Below, one piece after another: positions 1 to 4,757 of a stretch of 6,351 bases of DNA. The notes beneath the pieces were generated by a model. The model was not told where the DNA came from. It saw only the letters and a list, made by a program, of their open reading frames with translations, and made no database searches. The stretch is from NCBI GenBank assembly GCA_031281855.1, contig JAITEW010000190.1, positions 1 to 6,351 on the forward strand, read 5' to 3'. Source of the DNA: Treponema sp. Lineage in GTDB: Bacteria; Spirochaetota; Spirochaetia; Treponematales; Breznakiellaceae. A program made the translations under genes and the position numbers. Within the stretch, counting starts at the first letter, position 1; the number at the start of each line of letters is the position of its first letter.

Positions 1-143
1 ATGCGGTAATCCTTGAACGCAATAATGATGCCGAACATGGGCATATAACAGAACAGGAAATACCACACCGTTGTCGGTACGACCAGCAAAGTATATTCAG
101 TATCATCTTTGGACCATATTTTTTTCTTAATTTTTTTTATCAT
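1..143 (-). CDS. LplB/YtcP-type carbohydrate ABC transporter permease, N-terminal fragment
   Basis: The reverse strand reads from an ATG at 143-141 into the left window edge, giving about 47 residues that begin MIKKIKKKIWSK and end in YMPMFGIIIAFKDYR. A lysine-rich cytoplasmic start, a first hydrophobic segment (about residues 19-35) and the phrase P-M-F/Y-G-I-x-I-A-F-K-D-Y are the standard opening of LplB/YtcP-type permeases. These are inner-membrane subunits of ABC importers for oligosaccharides or complex sugars, normally encoded beside a second permease and an extracellular binding protein. Those partners would lie outside the window, so the substrate cannot be named. The gene is cut by the window edge and is not broken as far as can be seen. 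No Shine-Dalgarno sequence precedes the ATG; a promoter sits immediately upstream. It points the same way as the genes at 226-4677 but is separated from them by 82 bp and is probably its own unit. Confidence 0.75.
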   Translation of the reverse strand, partial: MIKKIKKKIWSKDDTEYTLLVVPTTVWYFLFCYMPMFGIIIAFKDYR

Positions 144-149
144 AGTATA

Positions 150-177
150 ACCATAATACAATTTTTTTTGATGTCAA
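150..177 (-). promoter_or_regulatory. Sigma70-type promoter of the sugar permease gene, with A-tract UP-like element
   Basis: On the reverse strand a perfect -35 hexamer TTGACA (177-172) is followed after 16 nt by TATGGT (155-150) as a -10. A run of nine A (188-180) lies just upstream of the -35 like an UP element, and eight A (169-162) fall in the spacer. The predicted transcription start lies at or within a few bases of the ATG at 143, so the mRNA would have almost no leader, matching the absence of a ribosome binding site. The -35 match and A-tracts are seen directly; the start point is inferred. A second TATACT box (149-144) would give a 22-nt spacer, which is too long. Confidence 0.5.
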
Positions 178-208
178 GATTTTTTTTTGTAGTTTACTAA
201 TGCTTTTT

Positions 209-224
209 CCGGGTTTTTACCCGG
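209..224 (-). terminator. Small hairpin directly after the SPOR gene (weak terminator candidate)
   Basis: A 6-bp perfect stem (209-214 with 219-224, CCGGGT/ACCCGG) with a 4-nt loop lies one base past the TAA stop of the SPOR-domain gene. On the minus strand it is followed by AAAAAGCA and not a U-run, so it is not a canonical intrinsic terminator. It may still mark the 3' end of the operon, since a fresh promoter starts about 35 bp further on. Confidence 0.25.
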
Positions 225-225
225 C

Positions 226-1116
226 TTACTCAAATACCGGAAAGGACTCGAATCCCGCGTTTTTTAGTTCCATCAGGGTTTTGTTGGCGTCAGCGCCGCC
301 TGGAACCAGCACGGCCCAGTACTCGCCGCTGTTGACGCTGCGGCGCGCCAGGCGGGCCTGAAAGCCAGCTTTTTCCAGGCGTCCTGCCATGACCCTGGCG
401 TTTTCTTCCCTGCTAAAGAGGCCTGTTTGCAGTACAGCCGCAGGCGCTGCGGGAGGCTCGGCCCCGGATGGAACCGCCGCAGGGGCAAGGCTTATGCTTT
501 CCCTGCCGGGAAAGAGAAGCCACTGGGGGCTGCCTGCTGCGACAATCCCCGCTGCGTCGCGGGCTATGCGGGCTTCGGGACTTTGGGGGTATTCAGCGAG
601 GAGCCGGGTCTTCCAGGCCTGGATTCCGGTGATTTTCCAGAGCGTATAGTACAGCCCGCTGCGCATAGCGGTATATGAGGGATCCGCGGCCAGCAGCGCA
701 AGGGCCTGGGTGTTCCCTGTTTTAAAAGCCTGCAGTTGGGCGTTCAGGAGCCGGACTTCGGAAGACTCACCACCCGCAGCAAGAAGGGCCTTGATTCCCG
801 GCTCGGCCTTGTCGTATTCACCAAGGGAAATAAAAAGCCTGGAAGCTTCCAGCAGAGCCCTGGCGTCAGCGGCAGAAGTATTGGCGCCGTCCTGCCAGGC
901 CTGGGCGGCTTTTTCGTAGTTCCCCGCGAGCTGGTAGAGTCTTGCCTGCCGGAACAGGGCGTCGCGTTTCTGTGCCGGCAGGGCCTGCTGCTTTTCGAGC
1001 CTGTCCAGTTCCGCTGCCAGGGAAACCGCGCCTGAACCGTTTTGGGCATTCAGAGGGAGCGCTAAAAAAAACAAAAACACCGCGTTGAGAAAACAGACAG
1101 CCCTAGTCGATCCCAT
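226..1116 (-). CDS. Secreted SPOR-domain protein with TPR-like helical repeats
   Basis: This 296-residue protein starts with an apparent signal peptide: Arg5, a hydrophobic core at about residues 7-20, and a likely signal peptidase I site after LNA-Q (about residue 24). Residues about 32-145 are Ala/Leu-rich helical pairs with TPR-like phrasing (NYEKAAQAW; LGEYDKAEPGIKALL), typical of a periplasmic solenoid. A Pro/Ala-rich linker (about 209-227) leads to a C-terminal SPOR domain (about 228-296; LQTGLFSREENARVMAGRL, then GEYWAVLVPGG). SPOR domains bind denuded septal peptidoglycan, so a role in division or envelope remodelling is a reasonable inference; the partner is unknown. The ATG start overlaps the end of the LapA-like gene by 14 bp and lacks a strong ribosome site, suggesting translational coupling. 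It is the last gene of the minus-strand cluster. Confidence 0.8.
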   Translation of the reverse strand: MGSTRAVCFLNAVFLFFLALPLNAQNGSGAVSLAAELDRLEKQQALPAQKRDALFRQARLYQLAGNYEKAAQAWQDGANTSAADARALLEASRLFISLGEYDKAEPGIKALLAAGGESSEVRLLNAQLQAFKTGNTQALALLAADPSYTAMRSGLYYTLWKITGIQAWKTRLLAEYPQSPEARIARDAAGIVAAGSPQWLLFPGRESISLAPAAVPSGAEPPAAPAAVLQTGLFSREENARVMAGRLEKAGFQARLARRSVNSGEYWAVLVPGGADANKTLMELKNAGFESFPVFE

Positions 1117-1414
1117 AGGACCCGTCGCCTTTCAGGTCTTCAGGAAGCTGAGAAGCTTTGTCCTTGTTTTTCCCCCATTTTTTAGCCTGTTTTGAAGACG
1201 CCTCCTTAGCAAGGTGCTTTTTCCTGCCAAAGGATATGGCAAAAGGAACGGCGCAGAACATGCCCAGAAAAAAAGAAACAAAGACGGTTATAAAAACAGG
1301 AATTTCCCGGATAGTTCTGAACCCCAGGGAAACATCGCATTTGTTATCCAGATTGAGGACAATAAAAGTAAGAAAAACAGCGAAAATGAGTATGAATCCG
1401 ATTAAGCGCCCCAT
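1103..1414 (-). CDS. LapA-like (DUF1049) two-helix membrane protein
   Basis: This 103-residue protein has two hydrophobic helices, at about 4-22 (IGFILIFAVFLTFIVLNL) and about 38-60 (IPVFITVFVSFFLGMFCAVP). A short NLDNKCDVSLGF loop joins them, and a Lys-rich, charged C-terminal tail (about 62-103) follows. The two-helix layout and the NLDN-x-C-D-x-S phrase fit the LapA/DUF1049 domain. In enterobacteria LapA (YciS) works with LapB in controlling lipopolysaccharide synthesis. Whether the function carries over here is uncertain, because treponemes lack classical LPS and no LapB partner is visible beside it, although the next gene downstream also has TPR-like repeats. An excellent Shine-Dalgarno AAGGAGG at 1419-1425, 4 nt before the ATG, fixes the start. 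The gene lies 26 bp after miaB and overlaps the SPOR gene by 14 bp. Confidence 0.75.
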   Translation of the reverse strand: MGRLIGFILIFAVFLTFIVLNLDNKCDVSLGFRTIREIPVFITVFVSFFLGMFCAVPFAISFGRKKHLAKEASSKQAKKWGKNKDKASQLPEDLKGDGSYGID

Positions 1415-1418
1415 AAGG

Positions 1419-1425
1419 CCTCCTT
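1419..1425 (-). promoter_or_regulatory. Strong ribosome binding site of the LapA-like gene
   Basis: Reverse-strand AAGGAGG lies 4 nt before the ATG at 1414. It is the best ribosome site in the distal half of the operon and contrasts with the weak ones of miaB and the SPOR gene. Confidence 0.75.
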
Positions 1426-1441
1426 GTCCGGCGGTCCGGAC
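1426..1441 (-). other. Intercistronic hairpin between miaB and the LapA-like gene
   Basis: A 6-bp perfect stem, GTCCGG (1426-1431) with CCGGAC (1436-1441), and a 4-nt loop overlap the last base of the miaB stop codon and abut the ribosome site of the next gene. No U-run follows, so termination is unlikely. An effect on mRNA stability or on translation of the downstream gene is possible but unproven. Confidence 0.35.
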
Positions 1442-2787
1442 TAATCCAGAAACGTAATTCCGGCTGCCCGGAAGGTGTTCCCTTTGAGTGACGAAAGGGT
1501 GAGGACGCCGAAACGGCCCAGCATCGAGGGCTTTCCGGGAACCACGACCATTTCATCCCGTTCAGTACGGGTTATTAATTCATCGGCATTTTTACGGGAA
1601 ATCCCCTCTACCAAAACCACCGCTTCGGAACCCAGCCTGGCTTTTAGAAGAGCCGCAGTATGCCGTTTCTGCAGCTCTATTACCCTGGCCAGACGCTTCC
1701 GCTTTACCCCTTCGGCGATACGGCCCGGCAGGGAATAGGCCGCCGTCCCTTCGCGGGGATTATAATGGTACATATAAGCATAAAGGAATTTAACTTCCTC
1801 CATCAGCGCCAGGGTCTCTTCAAGATCCTCTTCGGTTTCTCCGGGAAAGCCTACCAGGATATCCGTGGAAAGGCTCAGATCCGGCATAGCCGAACGAAGC
1901 CGGTATACCAGATCCAGGTACTGTTCCCGGGTATAGCGGCGGTTCATGGCTTTAAGTATAGAATCGGAACCGTGCTGGACGCAGAGGTGGAGGTGGCGGC
2001 AGAACACCCGGTTCCCGGCCATTACCCTGACAGCGTCAGGCGAAAGGTCCTTGGGGTGGCTGGAAAGAAAACGCACCCACCTGAGGGGGCTGTTCTCAAG
2101 TTCCAGCGCAACGCGTTCCAAAAGCCCCGGAAAACCGAGGGTCCCTGTTTCATCATCGCCGTACCGGTAGGAATTGACGTTCTGCCCTAAAAGGGTGATT
2201 TCCCGGATCCCCTTTTCCCTGACCATGCGTATCTCTTCCAGAACAGAAGCGGGGCTCCTGGAGATTTCCCTGCCCCGGACATAGGGGACTATACAGTAGG
2301 AGCAGAAATTATTGCATCCATGCATGATAGGGACAAAGGCCCGGAACCGGCCTTCTTCCAGGTGCGAAGAAGAAAAGCTGAATTCGGGTTTTTCCGGGGT
2401 CTCAAGGGCCTTTCCGCCCTCTTCAACGGCTTCAAGGATCTGGGGAAAGAAGGAACGCGACGAAGTACCCATCACATAATCCACCGCCGGGGCATCAAGC
2501 TTGAGCTTTTCCCCCAGGCGCTGGGCCATACAGCCTGCTACTACCAGAGTAAAGGGATTACCGCGGCGCTTTTTTTTCAGCGCCCTGTACTGGCCCAGCC
2601 TGCCCATGACCCGCTCCTCGGCGGTGGCCCGGACAGAACAGGTGTTGAGGAGGATAAGGTCCGCGGATTCAGGGTCCCGGGCCTCCTCCCAGCCGCGTTC
2701 CCGGGCCGCAAGGCTCAGGGCCGCTGATTCCGCCAGGTTCATCTGGCAGCCGTAGGTTTCAAAAAAATACTTCACCTGAAAAGGCAC
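1441..2787 (-). CDS. miaB: tRNA-2-methylthio-N6-dimethylallyladenosine synthase MiaB
   Basis: MiaB is a cytoplasmic radical-SAM methylthiotransferase that converts i6A37 to ms2i6A37 in tRNAs reading UNN codons. Counting from the GTG at 2787 (448 aa), the N-terminal UPF0004 domain carries the three ligands of one [4Fe-4S] cluster: Cys14 (YGCQMN), Cys50 (NTCSVR) and Cys86 (GCMAQ). The radical-SAM domain has the CxxxCxxC motif Cys158/Cys162/Cys165 (CNNFCSYCIVPYVRG), then GQNVNSY, SSHP and DILVGFPGET. A TRAM domain fills about residues 380-445 (ITRTERDEMVVVPG). Length and motif order are normal for MiaB and argue against RimO or MtaB. The start is uncertain: an in-frame GTG at 2775 gives MKYFFETYGCQMN, which fits the family better and has AGGTG upstream, while the GTG at 2787 has almost no ribosome site. 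The usual HLPVQSGS motif reads HLCVQHGSD. It follows the small membrane-protein gene by 36 bp. Confidence 0.95.
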   Translation of the reverse strand: MPFQVKYFFETYGCQMNLAESAALSLAARERGWEEARDPESADLILLNTCSVRATAEERVMGRLGQYRALKKKRRGNPFTLVVAGCMAQRLGEKLKLDAPAVDYVMGTSSRSFFPQILEAVEEGGKALETPEKPEFSFSSSHLEEGRFRAFVPIMHGCNNFCSYCIVPYVRGREISRSPASVLEEIRMVREKGIREITLLGQNVNSYRYGDDETGTLGFPGLLERVALELENSPLRWVRFLSSHPKDLSPDAVRVMAGNRVFCRHLHLCVQHGSDSILKAMNRRYTREQYLDLVYRLRSAMPDLSLSTDILVGFPGETEEDLEETLALMEEVKFLYAYMYHYNPREGTAAYSLPGRIAEGVKRKRLARVIELQKRHTAALLKARLGSEAVVLVEGISRKNADELITRTERDEMVVVPGKPSMLGRFGVLTLSSLKGNTFRAAGITFLD

Positions 2788-2823
2788 CTGCCAAAGGGCG
2801 TGTTACCCGTTGCTGTCACGCAA

Positions 2824-3192
2824 TTACTGTCTGCTCCGCAGGCCCTTGAGGAAGCGTATGCCCTTCCAGATGCCTGCGGCTAAAAGCCCCAGAGCCGCAA
2901 AGCCCAGAATGGTCCCGGCAATGGGTTTTAAGACAGGAATTCCAAACTGAAAGACCAGTTCCAGGGCCCCTGCGGCGGTAAGGATGAGGCCGGGCTTTTT
3001 ATCTTCAGGGTCCCTGGAAAGAAGGCCGCTTACCCCAACGCCGCCGACGATCAGCCCCAGGAGGATCCCTACAAGCCTGAAGCGGGCTCCCAGGATTTGC
3101 ATAACCAGGAGCAGGACGCCTCCCGCAATACCGCCCGCAGCGGCGACGCCCTGTTTGGCCAGCGCGGTCCCTGAAGGTTCCAAATCATTCAT
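2824..3192 (-). CDS. Small glycine/alanine-rich membrane protein of unknown function
   Basis: I do not recognise this 122-residue protein. It is very hydrophobic, with probable membrane segments at about 17-33, 37-58, 66-84 and 90-109, many small residues (GGIAGGV; GLIVGGVGVSG), a charged loop SRDPEDKKPG at about 59-68, and a basic C-terminus (KGIRFLKGLRSRQ). The Gly spacing resembles helix-packing GxxxG patterns. The ATG at 3192 is chosen because AGGAGG lies 6 nt upstream (3199-3204). A longer reading from 3282 would run through the 3' end of folE2 and has no support. The gene overlaps the folE2 stop by 8 bp (ATGAATGA), indicating translational coupling, and miaB follows after 36 bp. Placement suggests co-expression with folE2 but gives no specific function; a role in transport or as an envelope accessory is only a guess. 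Confidence 0.7.
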   Translation of the reverse strand: MNDLEPSGTALAKQGVAAAGGIAGGVLLLVMQILGARFRLVGILLGLIVGGVGVSGLLSRDPEDKKPGLILTAAGALELVFQFGIPVLKPIAGTILGFAALGLLAAGIWKGIRFLKGLRSRQ

Positions 3193-4027
3193 ACACTGCC
3201 TCCTCTGCGCCTTTCCTGGCCGGCACGGCCGCCGGGTTATACTCGGCAAAGGCAAAAGCGCTGTGATTATGGATGCTTTCAAAATTTTCCGCCTCTACGG
3301 AAAAGCGCGGAAACTGGTTCAAATCCCTTATTTCAATATAAACATCCCGGACAAGATCTTCAACAAATTTCGGATTATCGTAAGCATGTTCAGTGATGTA
3401 TTTTTCATCTTCCCGCTTGATAAGTGAATAAACCGGGCTTGAAGCGGCTTTTTCAACAAGGGAAATAATGTCTTCTATCCAGAAAAAAGGCCCAAGTTCC
3501 AGTTCCACCGTAACCACCCCTCGCTGGTTATGGGCGCCTCTGTCGGCTATGGCTTTGGAACAAGGGCAGACTGTGGTTACCGGAACGGAAACCGCAACGG
3601 TAAAGTGTTTCTCCTTTGCGCCGCTTTCGCCGCAGCCCGGACTGCCTGAGACCCTGCCCTGGTAGCGGCACTGATAGGACATTATTCCGGGAAGCCCGGA
3701 AACAGGGGCTTTCTTTTCGATAAAATAGGGAAAAGACATGGAGCCAAAAGCCGATTTAGCTTCCAGTTCCGCGCGTATTGCCCTGAGCATATCCAGAAAC
3801 CTGGGCATAGAGAGATCTTCCCGGTACTGGTGGAAAATCTCGATAAACCGGCTCATGTGGGTGCCCTTGAAATGGCGGGGGAGATCGGCATAGAGATCCA
3901 CCTTTGCGGTGGAATGCTGGATCTTCTTTTCCCGGTCCAGCACCGTAACAGGGTATTCCAGGCCCTTTACTCCTACTTTGCCCAACGGTACGTTCCGGTG
4001 ATCCGCCTGGTTCTGAACGTCAATCAT
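3185..4027 (-). CDS. folE2: GTP cyclohydrolase FolE2 (type IB)
   Basis: FolE2 converts GTP to 7,8-dihydroneopterin triphosphate, the first step of folate synthesis and also of the queuosine/7-deazaguanine route, in the cytoplasm. The 280-residue product opens with DVQNQADHRNVPLGKVGVKGL, a FolE2 (COG1469) hallmark. It holds the active-site and metal segment CPCSKAIADRGAHNQRG at about 154-170 (Cys154, Cys156, His166), then KREDEKYITEHAYDNPKFVEDLVRD at about 204-228, and SIHNHSAFA at about 252-260 with the late conserved His. These correspond by family knowledge to the Cys, His, Glu and His metal ligands of gonococcal FolE2, and the region appears complete. The ATG at 4027 is chosen because it starts the conserved domain and has AAAGGA about 10 nt upstream; the 26 extra residues from 4105 lie inside thiN. 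It sits 20 bp after thiN. No folate-pathway neighbour is seen, so folate versus queuosine use is open. Confidence 0.95.
   Translation of the reverse strand: MIDVQNQADHRNVPLGKVGVKGLEYPVTVLDREKKIQHSTAKVDLYADLPRHFKGTHMSRFIEIFHQYREDLSMPRFLDMLRAIRAELEAKSAFGSMSFPYFIEKKAPVSGLPGIMSYQCRYQGRVSGSPGCGESGAKEKHFTVAVSVPVTTVCPCSKAIADRGAHNQRGVVTVELELGPFFWIEDIISLVEKAASSPVYSLIKREDEKYITEHAYDNPKFVEDLVRDVYIEIRDLNQFPRFSVEAENFESIHNHSAFAFAEYNPAAVPARKGAEEAVYE
3199..3204 (-). promoter_or_regulatory. Ribosome binding site that sets the start of the small membrane protein
   Basis: A reverse-strand AGGAGG lies inside the last codons of folE2, 6 nt before the ATG at 3192. It decides the start of the 122-aa membrane protein and implies that ribosomes finishing folE2 can reinitiate there. 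Confidence 0.75.
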
Positions 4028-4047
4028 AGAGTGATAGTCCTTTATCT

Positions 4048-4677
4048 TTAATCCGCTAACGGGACAATTACCAAAAACTTGCCCTTTGCAGCATGTACCG
4101 AGCAATGCCCGTCAACGGCTATATTGCTGATGCCGAAACTGCCACGGTTCCAAACGCAGCCCCCAAGGGGCCATTTGAGGCCGGAACTCCCGGCGTCCCA
4201 GGGGCCGTCGCCAAGGGGAAACACCGAGACCAGGCTTCCGGGAATGAGCGTAAGGTTCAGCTCCCCGCGGGCCCTGACGCAGCGCATGTCCTCCCTGGCG
4301 GTGATCCAGCGGTCAGGACAGGGCTCCCGTTCAAAAAGAGAGCGGATAGCAAACAGATGATCCGCCCTTCCGCCACCGCCGCCTGCAAGCCAGATTTCGG
4401 CGCAGCCCTGTTCCCAGAGGCACGACAGGGCCAGTTCGGTATCGGTGTAATCCTTGTCCCTCGGAAACCGGCGTATTCTTTCAGGAGGGTACTTTTCAAG
4501 CCGCCCCGGGTCGTCCAGGGAATCCATATCCCCGACAATCCAGTCCGGAAAGAGCCCCGCGTCTTCGGCTGCAGCGAGCCCTGAATCCGCGGCGAGGACG
4601 ATGTCCGCCTCTTTAGCCATGCTGCGGTATACCGCGGGTTTTGGCCCTTCCCCTCCGATGACAGCGATGCCCCGCAC
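4048..4677 (-). CDS. thiN: Thiamine pyrophosphokinase (thiamine diphosphokinase)
   Basis: This enzyme transfers pyrophosphate from ATP to thiamine, producing the coenzyme thiamine diphosphate in the cytoplasm (EC 2.7.6.2). The 209-residue protein has the full set of TPK motifs: AADSG (29-33), PDWIVGDMDSL (44-54, with Asp50 and Asp52), the ATP/Mg site KDYTDTELAL (75-84), GGGGGRADH (99-107), and in the C-terminal thiamine-binding domain SGLKWPL followed by GISNIA (182-187). Length matches the ThiN/TPK family. The start is GTG at 4677 with GGAGG (4683-4687) 5 nt upstream, and a consensus promoter ends just before it. It is the first gene of the minus-strand cluster, followed by folE2 after 20 bp. 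No thiamine biosynthesis gene or TPP riboswitch is near, which fits salvage of imported thiamine, though that is an inference from this window alone. Confidence 0.93.
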   Translation of the reverse strand: MRGIAVIGGEGPKPAVYRSMAKEADIVLAADSGLAAAEDAGLFPDWIVGDMDSLDDPGRLEKYPPERIRRFPRDKDYTDTELALSCLWEQGCAEIWLAGGGGGRADHLFAIRSLFEREPCPDRWITAREDMRCVRARGELNLTLIPGSLVSVFPLGDGPWDAGSSGLKWPLGGCVWNRGSFGISNIAVDGHCSVHAAKGKFLVIVPLAD

Positions 4678-4682
4678 AGTTC

Positions 4683-4687
4683 CCTCC
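4683..4687 (-). promoter_or_regulatory. Ribosome binding site of thiN, supporting a GTG start
   Basis: Reverse-strand GGAGG within a purine run (AGGGGAGGGA) lies 5 nt before the GTG at 4677. This makes the GTG start convincing and leaves room for only a short leader after the promoter. Confidence 0.7.
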
Positions 4688-4706
4688 CCTTTCCCCGGAA
4701 TACCTC

Positions 4707-4735
4707 ATTATAGTATAGTAACCAGCGGCAGGCAA
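4707..4735 (-). promoter_or_regulatory. Sigma70-type promoter of the thiN-folE2-miaB gene cluster
   Basis: On the reverse strand TTGCCT (4735-4730) is followed by exactly 17 nt and a perfect TATAAT (4712-4707). Transcription would begin near 4700, giving a leader of about 23 nt that holds the thiN ribosome site. The leader is too short for a riboswitch, so no TPP- or folate-sensing element is expected here. No other comparably good promoter was noticed between the six genes, which supports one main transcript. Confidence 0.65.
4709..4719 (+). promoter_or_regulatory. Possible -10 region of the divergent CCA-adding enzyme gene
   Basis: The plus strand carries two overlapping TATAGT boxes (4709-4714 and 4714-4719) 38-48 nt before the GTG at 4758. 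The -35 is poor (TTCCCC at 4691-4696 for the second box, spacer 17). The boxes overlap the -10 of the opposite promoter, so polymerases on the two strands would compete. Only the AT-rich repeats are seen; use as a promoter is inferred. Confidence 0.35.
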
Positions 4736-4757
4736 TTCCTCGCCCGGAGTTTACCGC

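Noticed and set aside
1660..2190. 176-aa plus-strand open frame inside miaB
   Set aside because: It lies entirely antisense to a well-supported miaB, with no recognisable motif. Other open frames overlapping the listed genes were dropped for the same reason.
3193..3282. Longer start of the small membrane protein at 3282
   Set aside because: It overlaps folE2 coding sequence for 90 more bases with Arg/Pro-rich shadow-like residues, while AGGAGG precedes the ATG at 3192.
4028..4105. Upstream start of folE2 at 4105 adding 26 residues
   Set aside because: The extra part lies inside the 3' end of thiN, has no FolE2 similarity and no ribosome site. ATG 4027 begins the conserved DVQNQ motif.
4678..4757. 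TPP riboswitch before thiN
   Set aside because: The predicted leader is only about 23 nt and holds no CUGAGA-type core, so there is no space for the element.
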